Assembly: GCA_916720465.1 (NCBI GenBank)
Contig: CAKARF010000007.1
Span: 1 to 24,948 of the forward strand
Length of the DNA stretch: 24,948 nucleotides
Source of the DNA: an uncultured Atopobium sp.
Lineage (GTDB): Bacteria; Actinomycetota; Coriobacteriia; Coriobacteriales; Atopobiaceae
Direction: 5' to 3'
Below, piece after piece: positions 1-8,066 of the stretch; positions within the stretch are counted from its first letter, which is position 1, and every line of letters starts with the position of its first letter. The notes under the pieces were generated by a model. It was not told where the DNA came from and made no database searches. It saw only the letters and a list, made by a program, of their open reading frames with translations. Position numbers and translations under genes: made by a program.

Positions 1-703
1 TAGCAATGAGGGTCTTACCAGTACCTGGAGGGCCTACAAGCAAGGCGCCACGAGGGCAGCGAGCGCCAATCTCTTTGTATTTATCAGGGGTCTTAAGGAA
101 GCTAACAATCTCTTGCATAGATTCTTTAGCTTCTTCTTGACCAGCAACGTCTTTGAACGTAATACCTGTGTCTTCTCCCTTAATTTCTTTAGCGCTTGAG
201 CGACCAAGATTGCCGCCTAGACCACCAAAGCCGCCACCAAAGTTCATGGAAGGACCATCGTCACCCATAGCACGCTTAAGGGAACGGTTAATAAAGTAGC
301 CAATGCCCAAGAAAAGAACAAGAGGGATGCCATACTGAATAAGGGCATAGAGCAGCATATTTGTAGAGTTGTCAGGAATAGAAGCCGAGAAATCAACTTT
401 GTGGTCTCTAAGCGTCTGAACCAGCGTTGCATCATTCGGGAACTGCGTAGTCTCAAAGACCTTCTCGGAATCTCCAGAGCCTGTTGTGAACCTAATGTTT
501 CTGTTACCAGTATTAAGATCTACTTTGGTGACTTCATTGTTGTCAACCTTGTTAAGGAACTCACTGTACGAAACAGTTTGTACCTGTTGGCGCAAAAGTC
601 CTGGTAATAATGTGTTGCTGAGCAGGAGATATACAAAGATGGCTACTGCAATATAGAGTAGCATCGACATAGATCTACGGTGCTTGTTATTGTTATCTGC
701 CAT
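1..703 (-). CDS. ftsH: ATP-dependent zinc metalloprotease FtsH (N-terminal part, cut by window edge)
   Basis: This is the first 234 codons of a membrane-anchored AAA+ protease that degrades misfolded or regulatory membrane and cytosolic proteins. It starts at ATG 703 (MADNNNKHRR), with AAAGGGA a few bases upstream on the minus strand. Visible parts in order are a hydrophobic segment at about residues 12-30, an extracytoplasmic FtsH-extracellular-type domain, a second membrane segment from about residue 116 to 138, a Gly-rich linker (NFGGGFGGLGG), the family hallmark FKDVAGQEEAKE, and Walker A GPPGTGKT at residues 224-231. Walker B, the second region of homology and the HExxH zinc protease site lie outside the window. 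It is transcribed divergently from ileS. The frame is intact throughout. The assignment is secure; only the catalytic half is unseen. Confidence 0.96.
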   Translation of the reverse strand, partial: MADNNNKHRRSMSMLLYIAVAIFVYLLLSNTLLPGLLRQQVQTVSYSEFLNKVDNNEVTKVDLNTGNRNIRFTTGSGDSEKVFETTQFPNDATLVQTLRDHKVDFSASIPDNSTNMLLYALIQYGIPLVLFLGIGYFINRSLKRAMGDDGPSMNFGGGFGGLGGNLGRSSAKEIKGEDTGITFKDVAGQEEAKESMQEIVSFLKTPDKYKEIGARCPRGALLVGPPGTGKTLIA

Positions 704-822
704 ACACGTCCCTTTACCTGTTTGGCTCAAATGTGATATGAGCTCACTTAGATATTAGGTTTGTTGTACCCACTCTTCTTTTTTTATTTCTATAAAAATT
801 TAAAATTTGAATTCCGTGTAAT

Positions 823-852
823 TTGTTAAAAACGGTTTCGCGTACGTATTAC
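823..852 (+). promoter_or_regulatory. Candidate promoter for the ileS T-box transcript
   Basis: TTGTTA (823-828) and TATTAC (847-852) are separated by 18 bp, upstream of the T-box stem I. Both hexamers match the sigma-70 consensus only partly. A TAGTAT hexamer near 877-882 is an alternative -10 that would place the RNA start closer to stem I. The rest of 704-888 is A+T-rich spacer shared with the divergent ftsH; I see no gene in it. Confidence 0.3.
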
Positions 853-888
853 TTAGTTCAATGAGTACAAGACGTGGTAGTATTACTA

Positions 889-1150
889 GCACAAGCTGTG
901 ATGAGGACAGTAGCTGGATAGCGCAAATCTCAAGCGAGCGGAGTTGGTGGAAGTCCGCATTTGCGTCCGTGTGAACATCACCTCGGAGCTGCAGTTCAAA
1001 CGTACAAGCATTTTGTACTAGTAGATGCTGCCGGAAATGGTCGCCTTGACAGGCCAGCCGAGTAAACGGACATATCCGTCGCTGGGTGGTTACAACGAAG
1101 TGTATTGTGGCGCTTCGTCCCAGCTGTGAGGGACGGGCGCTTTATTTGTG
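889..1150 (+). promoter_or_regulatory. Isoleucine T-box leader of ileS
   Basis: A tRNA-sensing leader. Stem I has the AGTA motif (909-912), an AGCGAG/GGTGGAAG-like apical region (about 933-952) and a specifier loop reading GAACATCACC, whose ATC codon (977-979) matches tRNA-Ile. Two small stems follow: GTACAA/TTGTAC (1002-1018) and ACGGA/TCCGT (1066-1079). The T-box bulge TGGT (1087-1090) would pair with the ACCA end of uncharged tRNA-Ile. The antiterminator is GGG (1084-1086) plus ACGAAGTG (1095-1102) pairing with CGCTTCGT (1111-1118) plus CCC (1119-1121). The specifier codon agrees with the downstream gene, which makes the call strong. The 5' end is approximate. Confidence 0.9.
1111..1147 (+). 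terminator. T-box-controlled intrinsic terminator upstream of ileS
   Basis: CGC (1111-1113) and CGTCCC (1116-1121) pair with GGGACG (1130-1135) and GCG (1137-1139) around an 8-base loop, followed by the T-rich CTTTATTT. The 5' arm overlaps the antiterminator 3' arm (1111-1121), so the two structures exclude each other. This is the expected layout for transcriptional attenuation relieved by uncharged tRNA-Ile. The T-tract is short, so some read-through is likely. Confidence 0.75.
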
Positions 1151-1169
1151 CCCAGAAAGGTTGTGCTTG

Positions 1170-3968
1170 ATGGCAAACGAGTACAAAAAGACCACCAACC
1201 TGCCAAATACAGGCTTTCCTATGCGCGCATCACTTGCGCAGAACGAGCCTCAGCGTTTGGCTGATTGGGACCAAAACAACGTCTATGAACTCCTGATGAA
1301 GAAGAATGAGGGACATGACAAGTTTGTCCTTCATGACGGACCTCCTTATGCAAATGGTCCAATTCACCTGGGTCACGCACAGAATAAGATTTCCAAGGAC
1401 ATCATCAACCGCTATAAGGCTATGCAGGGCTTCCAGACCCCTTATGTTCCTGGTTGGGACTGCCATGGTCAGCCAATCGAGCACAAGGTTGAGCAGATGC
1501 TTGGCACAGAAAAGTTCAATCAGTTATCTACCGAGAAGATTCGTGAGCTTTGCCGCAAGATGGCGGTTGAGCAGGTAGATACCCAGCGTCAGGGCTTTAA
1601 GCGCCTTGGTGTTTTGGGCGAGTGGGATAACCCTTATCTCACGTACGTCAACGATTACGATGCAACTGATGTTGAGATTTTCAAAGCCATCTACGACAAG
1701 GGCTCTGTGTATAGAGGTACCAAGCCTGTTCACTGGTGTACTCATGACCACACAGCTCTCTCTGAGGCAGAGATTGAGTATCACGATGTCACCTCTACTG
1801 CAATCTTTGTTCGCTTTGAGCTAACCACGGTTCCTGAGGGTCTTGAGGCTTACGCAGGTAAGACTTGGGTAGACATCTGGACTACAACTCCATGGACTAT
1901 GCCTGCTGACGAGGCAGTTATTCTGCACCCTGAAGCTAACTATGTTGCTCTTGAGCTTCCTGATGGACACGTAGAGATTGTTGCTGAGGCTCTTGCAGAG
2001 AAGGCTGCTACCAAGTTTGGTTATACCGATTGGAAGCTGGCTCAGGATGCAGAGGGTAACACCTGGAAGAAGACTGGTGTTGAGCTTGCCGGCAATGAGT
2101 ACAAGCAGCCAATCTTTGGTGATCTTGGCAACACTGGCAAGTTTATTTATGCAGAGTACGTCACCCTTGACGATGGTACTGGTGTTGTTCACTCCGCACC
2201 TGGCCACGGTGTAGACGACTACAACGCTGGCGTTCGTTTTGATATTCCACAGACTATGCCTGTTGATGACGACGGTCACTTCTTCAAGGGCGACGGCCAA
2301 GGTACTGGCGGCCCCTTCTCTGGTATGGAGGTCAATGAGGCTAACCCTATCATTGTCCAGTGGCTTAAGGACCGCGGAACACTCATTCTTGCAGAGGAAA
2401 TTACTCACAGCTATCCACACTGCTGGCGTTGTAAAGAGCCTGTTATCTTCCGCGCAACAAGCCAGTGGTTTGTCTCCATGGATAAGACTGGTCTGCGTCA
2501 GCAGGCAGCAGAGGAGCTTACAAAAGTTAAGTTCTATCCTGCAAATGCTGTTAAGCGTATTGGCTCCATGGTTGAAGGCCGTCCTGACTGGTGTATTTCC
2601 AGGCAGCGTAACTGGGGTGTTCCAATTCCAGCTTTCACCTGCGAGGATTGTGGTGAGACCGTCATTAATGATCAGACGCTTGACGCTGTCATCAAGCTTT
2701 TCCGCGAGAAGGGCTCTGATGCTTGGTTTACCGACGATCCTAAGACCTATTTAGGCGACGCTTGCGTCTGCCCTAAGTGTGGTGGCCATAACCTCAAGGC
2801 TAACAAGGACATCCTGGACGTTTGGTGGGATTCTGGCGTTTCTCACACAGCTGTTTGTAAGCACCGTCCAAACCTCAAGTTCCCAGCTGATATGTATCTT
2901 GAGGGCTCCGACCAGCACCGCGGTTGGTTCATGAGTTCTCTTATGACTTCTGTTGGTGCTTACGGTGTTGCTCCTTACAAGTCAGTTGTTTCCCAGGGCT
3001 TTACGCTCGATGGTCAGGGACGCAAGATGAGTAAGTCTTTGGGCAACGTCATTGATCCAAACGCTGTTTGCGCTGAGCGTGGTGCAGACGTCCTGCGTCT
3101 TTGGGTTGCTTCTGTTGATACTTCAACTGACGTTCCTTGCGATGACGCCATTCTTTCGCAGGTAGGCGACGCATATCGTAGGTTCAGAAACACCCTGCGC
3201 TTCCTTCTTGGCGAGCTTGAGGGTCAGTTTGACCCTGCAACTGATGCGGTTGCTGTAGCAGACCTTGAAGAGTACGACCGTCTTGTTCTTGCCCGTATGT
3301 GCGAGGTTCATGCTGCAGTCACCGAGGCTTACGAGGGATATCGCTTCAACAATGTCTTCCGTACCCTCTACGATTACATCATTGAGCTTTCCAACGGTTA
3401 TTTGAACGCAACCAAGGACCGTATGTACTGTGATGCTGCAGATTCTGCAACACGCAGAAGTGCTCAGACCGTCTGGGCAGAGATTCTCTCTATGCTTGTT
3501 CATGACCTGCAGCCAATTCTGGTTTACACCACCGATGAGGCTATGCAGTTCCTGCCAGAGTCTATGCGTGACGGCCAGAAGTACGCAGCTCTTCTCGACT
3601 GGTATAAGGCTCCTATGACCACCGAAGAGTACACCTCACTGCTTCCTGCATATCAGGTACTGGTTGATGCTCGTGCTGCCTACACCAAGGCATACGAGAC
3701 AGCTCTTGAGGCTGGCGTAGTTACCGAGAAAACCACGCAGGCTACACGTGCAGAAGTTACGCTCACTCCTGAGCAGGCCGCATACATTTCTCATGCTGGT
3801 CTTGACTTTGCTGAGGCATTTGTCTGCTCTGAGGTTACCGTCTCCGAGGGCTCTGAGCTGAGCGTAAGCGTTTATCCTGCAAACGGTGAGCGCTGCGACC
3901 GCTGCTGGAACTATCGCGAGCTTGGCGAGGATCACCTCTGCCACCGCTGCCACGACGTTGTTGCGTAA
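1170..3968 (+). CDS. ileS: Isoleucyl-tRNA synthetase
   Basis: A class I aminoacyl-tRNA synthetase of 932 residues that charges tRNA-Ile with isoleucine in the cytoplasm. I chose ATG 1170 (MANEYKK), nine bases after AGAAAGG and downstream of the T-box terminator; an in-frame ATG at 1086 lies inside the T-box and is not credible. The HIGH motif is HLGH at residues 66-69, and the KMSKS loop is intact at 619-623. The CP1 editing domain and the anticodon-binding region fill the expected space. The C-terminal zinc knuckle has C909, C912, C924 and C927. This is the usual bacterial type of ordinary length. The gene ends with TAA directly abutting the lspA start codon. Regulation is by the T-box leader, which raises expression when Ile-tRNA is uncharged. 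Confidence 0.98.
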   Translation: MANEYKKTTNLPNTGFPMRASLAQNEPQRLADWDQNNVYELLMKKNEGHDKFVLHDGPPYANGPIHLGHAQNKISKDIINRYKAMQGFQTPYVPGWDCHGQPIEHKVEQMLGTEKFNQLSTEKIRELCRKMAVEQVDTQRQGFKRLGVLGEWDNPYLTYVNDYDATDVEIFKAIYDKGSVYRGTKPVHWCTHDHTALSEAEIEYHDVTSTAIFVRFELTTVPEGLEAYAGKTWVDIWTTTPWTMPADEAVILHPEANYVALELPDGHVEIVAEALAEKAATKFGYTDWKLAQDAEGNTWKKTGVELAGNEYKQPIFGDLGNTGKFIYAEYVTLDDGTGVVHSAPGHGVDDYNAGVRFDIPQTMPVDDDGHFFKGDGQGTGGPFSGMEVNEANPIIVQWLKDRGTLILAEEITHSYPHCWRCKEPVIFRATSQWFVSMDKTGLRQQAAEELTKVKFYPANAVKRIGSMVEGRPDWCISRQRNWGVPIPAFTCEDCGETVINDQTLDAVIKLFREKGSDAWFTDDPKTYLGDACVCPKCGGHNLKANKDILDVWWDSGVSHTAVCKHRPNLKFPADMYLEGSDQHRGWFMSSLMTSVGAYGVAPYKSVVSQGFTLDGQGRKMSKSLGNVIDPNAVCAERGADVLRLWVASVDTSTDVPCDDAILSQVGDAYRRFRNTLRFLLGELEGQFDPATDAVAVADLEEYDRLVLARMCEVHAAVTEAYEGYRFNNVFRTLYDYIIELSNGYLNATKDRMYCDAADSATRRSAQTVWAEILSMLVHDLQPILVYTTDEAMQFLPESMRDGQKYAALLDWYKAPMTTEEYTSLLPAYQVLVDARAAYTKAYETALEAGVVTEKTTQATRAEVTLTPEQAAYISHAGLDFAEAFVCSEVTVSEGSELSVSVYPANGERCDRCWNYRELGEDHLCHRCHDVVA

Positions 3969-4466
3969 ATGAATACTGACCAGCAACAACATATAACTCA
4001 CACACTCGTGACCCGCCTTGCAGTTCTCTGCGGGGCGGGCGCTGTTGCCTGCGCGCTTGACCAGGTAACCAAGCTCTGGGTGAGAACCTCAATTCCAGAG
4101 GGAACCGCAGTGCCGTTTATCCCTGGCGTCATGGAGCTCTTCCACGTAAGTAATACCGGAGCTGCGTTTTCTGTGGGCTCTGGAAACGCTCTCTTTTTTG
4201 TAGCTCTTACTGCTGTGGTTATTGCCGCTCTTGTAGGCTTTGTAGTTCGCGAGAAGAACCTCCCGTTGCCACTTATTGCGCTTTTGGGAGGTGTTGCAGG
4301 TGGCGGAATTGGTAACGCTATTGACCGCGTTTTGTATGGTCAGGTTACTGATTTCTTTGCCACAACGTTTGTTAATTTTGCTGTCTTTAATGTGGCAGAT
4401 ATTTTTGTAACCTGCGGCATCCTTATTGCTTTTGTGTACTGGATAATTTGGGACAAAAAGCAGTAG
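3969..4466 (+). CDS. lspA: Lipoprotein signal peptidase (signal peptidase II)
   Basis: A 165-residue polytopic membrane aspartyl protease that removes signal peptides from diacylglyceryl-modified prolipoproteins. About four hydrophobic segments are visible. The family catalytic motifs are present: GNAIDR with Asp119 and FNVADIF with Asp144. Asn56-type family context (VSNTGAAFS) also fits. Its ATG immediately follows the ileS stop (TAAATG) and has no clear Shine-Dalgarno sequence, so translation probably depends on coupling to ileS. An rluD-family gene follows 10 bp later, the order lspA-rluD being common in bacteria. The length is normal and nothing is missing. Confidence 0.96.
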   Translation: MNTDQQQHITHTLVTRLAVLCGAGAVACALDQVTKLWVRTSIPEGTAVPFIPGVMELFHVSNTGAAFSVGSGNALFFVALTAVVIAALVGFVVREKNLPLPLIALLGGVAGGGIGNAIDRVLYGQVTDFFATTFVNFAVFNVADIFVTCGILIAFVYWIIWDKKQ

Positions 4467-4476
4467 GGTAGCGGCA

Positions 4477-5487
4477 ATGAATGAGCGTATCGTTGACATA
4501 TTAGTTGGACCAGAAGGAGACGGCGTCAGATTAGATGCGTTTCTTTCTGCTCAAGATACACTTCCTTCAAGAAGTGCCTGCGCAAAGCTTGTAGAAGAGG
4601 GAAGAGTAACCATCAACGCTACGCTTGCTACGTCTAAGTCAGAAAAACTTATGTTGGGCGATAGGCTTTTGGTATCGCTTCCAGACGCAGAGCCTCAAAC
4701 AGGACTTTTGCGCCCAAATCCAGATATTCCGCTTGATATCCGCTTTGAGGACCAGTACCTCATAGTGCTCTCAAAGCAGATTGGTCTTGTCTGTCATCCA
4801 TCTCCTGGTCACGTTGATGACACTCTGGCAAACGCTCTGGTGGCTCACTGTGGCTACGAGCATCTAGGAATGCTTCAGGGAGAAGAACGTCCTGGTATTG
4901 TGCATCGTCTTGATATGGACACCTCTGGTCTTATGCTGGCAGCAAAATCAGACGAGGCGCAAAAAGCTCTTCAGGACCTCATTAGGCTGCGCGTGCTTGA
5001 CCGCCGCTATATTGTGCTGGTACAAGGCTATGTTGCCCACGATTCTGGCACCATTGAAACGGGCATTGCACGCTCAACGCGAGACCGCCTCAAAATGACC
5101 GTATCAGACGCGCCCGGCGCACGAGAGGCCATTACCACCTTCAGAACGCTTGAGCGCTTTGAAGCAGGTAGAAAAGGCGAGGGCTACTCGCTTCTTGAAT
5201 GTCATCTCTATACAGGCCGCACGCACCAGATTAGAGTTCACATGCGCCACATTGGTCATCCTGTTGTCGGCGATCAGCTCTACGGTAAAAAAGATACAAG
5301 CCTTAACCTTGGACTTAACAGGCAGTTTTTACACTCCTGGCACGTTCAGTTTGAGCACCCTTTTACGGGCGAGAATATCGTGATAGCAGACACACTACCA
5401 AAAGACCTGCAAGAGGCCCTACTTTCTCAAAGCGCTATGTCTATGGGTAGGACTTCTGTAGGAGAAGAGATTTGTCCACAGTTGTAA
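4477..5487 (+). CDS. rluD: RluD-family 23S rRNA pseudouridine synthase
   Basis: A 336-residue enzyme that converts uridine to pseudouridine in rRNA. An N-terminal S4 RNA-binding domain (about residues 15-75, RLDAFLSAQ...SRSACAKLVEEGRVTIN) is followed by the RsuA/RluD catalytic domain. The catalytic motif GIVHRLDMDTSGLM contains the nucleophile Asp146, and RTHQIRVHMRHIGHPVVGD is the conserved C-terminal motif. The start is ATG 4477; the upstream Shine-Dalgarno is weak (GGGTAGCGGC), which fits coupling with lspA. The exact target positions in 23S rRNA cannot be read from sequence, so RluD is a family-level name. The gene converges on the minus-strand AraC gene with only 5 bp between stop codons and no visible terminator. 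Confidence 0.92.
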   Translation: MNERIVDILVGPEGDGVRLDAFLSAQDTLPSRSACAKLVEEGRVTINATLATSKSEKLMLGDRLLVSLPDAEPQTGLLRPNPDIPLDIRFEDQYLIVLSKQIGLVCHPSPGHVDDTLANALVAHCGYEHLGMLQGEERPGIVHRLDMDTSGLMLAAKSDEAQKALQDLIRLRVLDRRYIVLVQGYVAHDSGTIETGIARSTRDRLKMTVSDAPGAREAITTFRTLERFEAGRKGEGYSLLECHLYTGRTHQIRVHMRHIGHPVVGDQLYGKKDTSLNLGLNRQFLHSWHVQFEHPFTGENIVIADTLPKDLQEALLSQSAMSMGRTSVGEEICPQL

Positions 5488-5492
5488 TATGA

Positions 5493-6314
5493 CTAAAAAG
5501 TTTCGCTTCTCATTTCACGTGGTGTAAGAGAAAAGTAGTCCTTAAATTTCCTATAAAACTCTGTTGTTCCTCCATAGCCAATCATTGAAGAAATAGTAGA
5601 GACAGGTAATTTGGTATGAATTAACAGCGTTTTTGCTCGTTCCATTCTTTGTTCTAAAACAAGTTCAGAAAAAGTTTTGCCACATTTTTGTCTGAGAAGT
5701 TCAGAAAGATAAGTTGGTGTATATGAGTATTTTTCTGAAAGCTTAGCAAGTGTAATACTTTCTGAATGAGCAGTAATTTCATTAAGGATAAGAGCGATCG
5801 TCTCATTAGTGTTACCTGGAGTGAACGTATAGTGAGCATCAGGAGAAAGACAGGTAATAAGAGTTACAAGTAAGGAGGTAACAATAGCTTCCCAATTTGG
5901 TTTTCTTTCGGAATAGGTAATGATAATTTGAGTATAAAGTGTATAAATTTGTTCAATATCAGCTGGATGAACTTGTTTTGGCAGTGTATTTTTATTTGAT
6001 ATAAGGTTTGTAGTAAAAGTAAAGAAATCTTCTGATGAAGGCATTAGAAAGAAAAGAAAACTTCCAAAATAGTTTTTACGAGCAAGTATTGAGAGACTCA
6101 CAATGTTGTCTCCATAAGGTTTTGTAGAAAATTGGCCTAAATTTGCTAAATCAAAAGCAGAAGTGAGTGTAAAAAATCCTCTGATATGAGGGTTAACAGA
6201 TTCTTCTGTTTCGTAGTGTGCACTCAAAATGACATTTGAAGCGCCACCTTGAGCAAGAGAATTCCCATTGGCAAGTATATTTTGAAGTGCTTGAGTTAGT
6301 CGCTTTTCGCTCAT
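5493..6314 (-). CDS. AraC-family transcriptional regulator
   Basis: A 273-residue regulator. The C-terminal part, about the last 100 residues, is a typical AraC double helix-turn-helix: ITLAKLSEKYSYTPTYLSEL, then GKTFSELVLEQRMERAKTLL, then STISSMIGYGGTTEFYRKFK. The N-terminal part of about 165 residues is an unrecognised sensing domain. I chose ATG 6314 because GAAAGG (6326-6321) sits six bases upstream and a perfect TATAAT (6353-6348) lies further upstream. A TTG at 6347 would fall before the expected RNA start. The coding strand is A+T-rich, unlike the flanking housekeeping genes. It is divergent from the two half-ABC transporter genes, so it most likely controls them, an inference from layout. 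The ligand is unknown. Confidence 0.88.
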   Translation of the reverse strand: MSEKRLTQALQNILANGNSLAQGGASNVILSAHYETEESVNPHIRGFFTLTSAFDLANLGQFSTKPYGDNIVSLSILARKNYFGSFLFFLMPSSEDFFTFTTNLISNKNTLPKQVHPADIEQIYTLYTQIIITYSERKPNWEAIVTSLLVTLITCLSPDAHYTFTPGNTNETIALILNEITAHSESITLAKLSEKYSYTPTYLSELLRQKCGKTFSELVLEQRMERAKTLLIHTKLPVSTISSMIGYGGTTEFYRKFKDYFSLTPREMRSETF

Positions 6315-6347
6315 AATCAGCCTTTCAACGGTATTTTCCTGCGTCAA

Positions 6348-6353
6348 ATTATA
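6348..6353 (-). promoter_or_regulatory. Candidate -10 element for the AraC-family gene
   Basis: TATAAT on the minus strand reads 6353 to 6348, placing an RNA start near 6341 and a leader of about 27 bases before the ATG at 6314. No good -35 hexamer is visible at the right distance, which would suit a promoter needing an activator. The 147-bp divergent region 6315-6461 is where an AraC-type operator for both directions would be expected. Confidence 0.45.
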
Positions 6354-6461
6354 GGGTGATAACGCAATTTTATACGAGAAACCCGCTTTTTACCTTAAAG
6401 AGTCCATTAAGTGTTTATTTTACAAGTGCAGGTAATTAATGTTTTGGAAGGGATGATGAGT

Positions 6462-8045
6462 ATGAATAATCGTCTCTCTCACTTATTTGTTATACGAAAA
6501 CATATGCTTCTATCTGCCTTTGGCTTGACAATTGGATATATTGCTGTTGCAATGCTGGGCATTTTTACGGGCGATTTAATTGATAGCATGCTTAATGTGC
6601 AAGCTGCTGACGGTATTTGGCAAAAGCTAGGGTTGTTGTTGCTCCTTTCGCTTGTAACGCTTTGCTTAAGCTTTTTTCTCACTGTTTGGATTCCACAAAA
6701 GCTCAATTTAGAAGCTGCGGTTGCTAGTTCTGAGGTAGCGATATCGGAATTCTTAAAGATGTCGCTTCGCGTTTTTCCAAAAAAGAATGCCGGACACTAT
6801 CTTAATGTAGTCACTATGGCAGCCTTTGTCTTCAGTGGTGTTCAAATTGCAGTAAGTGTTGAATTTTTAGGTGGTCTTTTAGCAGTTATTGTTTTAGCAA
6901 TTGTGGCGTTTACGGTAAATCCATGGATTGGTTTGCTTGTCTTGCTTTATATCCCTTTTTACTTGGTGATTATTGATTATCCGAGCAAGAAAACAAATGA
7001 GATTTTGACCGAGTCAATGAAAAAACGAGAAGGCTGGCTGGATATCGGCAGGCGCATAATTGAGGAAAAGTTTTCGATTAATGTGCTACGAGCAGAGAAC
7101 TATTTTGAAAATGCTTATGAGGCAGCTAATGATGAGTATTTTCTCTATGTAAAAAGAAGTAGTTTTTTTAGTGCTTTATCAAAGAACCTTCCATCAGCGC
7201 TTTCAAATTTCACGCAAGTCGTAGCCATAATTACAGGTGTTATGCTGCTTTCTATAGGTCAGATGAGTGTTGGAGAGATTTTAGCCTCCTATCTGATTTT
7301 GTCAGTATTGAGTGAACCGCTTGATACGGTTTGTTCTGTTAAAAGCTCATATCTTGCTGCAAAAGCGGATATTGATGTTTATCTTGAGCACGAGAAAGAA
7401 TCCCAAGAGCCTTCAGGTTATGAGAAGCTTTGGAATTCTTCACTTAAACCAGCTGTAAAGATAGGAGAGGGAACTCTTTTAGCTACTTCAGAAGGACCAG
7501 AACTTTTCCATACACAAGCTCTCAGCATTCCACAAGGATCTCTCGTGGTGGTAAAGGGTTCCAACGGCTCAGGCAAGTCTTCTTTCGTGGATCTTTTGGC
7601 AGGCTGCTCTGATCCATCGCTATTCAGTGGTGATATAGAGCTTTCGGATGATCTTAAAGACTGTTCTCGTTTTGCTCGTCCGGTACCTCTTGTAGAAGGA
7701 AGCCTTGTTGACAATATGTTTGGAGAAAAGATTGATCGTACGGTTTACAACTTGCTCGATTTCTCCTCTCTTGAGACTCATGCTTTTGACGGAAAAGAAG
7801 AGTCCGTTTCTTTGGGTGAGCGACAAAAAATTGGTCTTTTGAGAGCTCTATCCAGAAAACAAGGGGCACTTGTTTTGGATGAACCTCTACAGAATTTAGA
7901 TGCTCCAACATCACAGAGGCTTTGTAGATATCTCACCAACCTCAAAGGTAGGCGGACTGTCATGGCGATTATGCACTCTGATGAACTAGATCAAGAAGCA
8001 GACGTTCTTCTCGATATCCAAGATGGCCAATTGCATGTGCGTTGA
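6462..8045 (+). CDS. Half-ABC transporter 1 (membrane domain fused to ATPase)
   Basis: A 527-residue half-transporter. Residues 1 to about 310 are an exporter-type six-helix membrane domain; the rest is the ATPase domain. Walker A GSNGSGKS is at 366-373, the signature SLGERQ at 450-455, Walker B LVLDEP with D473-E474, D-loop QNLD, and the H-loop His at 505. The Q-loop glutamine is not evident (FARPVPLVEGSLVDN in that region) and the Walker A to signature distance is short, about 84 residues. I chose ATG 6462, nine bases after GGAAGGG; ATG 6456 and GTG 6411 are alternatives. From residue 312 onward the gene is identical at DNA level to the next gene. The substrate is unknown. An AraC gene beside two half-transporters recalls siderophore or peptide transport loci, but that is only analogy. 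Confidence 0.88.
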   Translation: MNNRLSHLFVIRKHMLLSAFGLTIGYIAVAMLGIFTGDLIDSMLNVQAADGIWQKLGLLLLLSLVTLCLSFFLTVWIPQKLNLEAAVASSEVAISEFLKMSLRVFPKKNAGHYLNVVTMAAFVFSGVQIAVSVEFLGGLLAVIVLAIVAFTVNPWIGLLVLLYIPFYLVIIDYPSKKTNEILTESMKKREGWLDIGRRIIEEKFSINVLRAENYFENAYEAANDEYFLYVKRSSFFSALSKNLPSALSNFTQVVAIITGVMLLSIGQMSVGEILASYLILSVLSEPLDTVCSVKSSYLAAKADIDVYLEHEKESQEPSGYEKLWNSSLKPAVKIGEGTLLATSEGPELFHTQALSIPQGSLVVVKGSNGSGKSSFVDLLAGCSDPSLFSGDIELSDDLKDCSRFARPVPLVEGSLVDNMFGEKIDRTVYNLLDFSSLETHAFDGKEESVSLGERQKIGLLRALSRKQGALVLDEPLQNLDAPTSQRLCRYLTNLKGRRTVMAIMHSDELDQEADVLLDIQDGQLHVR

Positions 8046-8058
8046 TGTGGGAGAAAAA
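7395..8058 (+). repeat. 664-bp direct repeat, copy 1 (ATPase-domain cassette)
   Basis: It begins at AAAGAATCCCAAG and ends in the A-run after GTGGGAG. I found no mismatch to 9018-9681 on reading the two copies side by side (offset 1623). It covers the linker, the whole ATPase domain, the TGA stop and 13 bp beyond, including the GGGAGA that serves as Shine-Dalgarno for the next gene. Confidence 0.95.
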
Positions 8059-8066
8059 AGACAATA

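Noticed and set aside
1821..2420. Minus-strand frame of about 200 codons inside ileS
   Set aside because: Antisense to a conserved synthetase core, with no recognisable domain and no promoter or ribosome site; explained by codon bias.
6315..6347. TTG start giving an 11-residue longer AraC-family protein
   Set aside because: The TATAAT at 6348-6353 would put the RNA start after this TTG, while ATG 6314 has GAAAGG six bases upstream.
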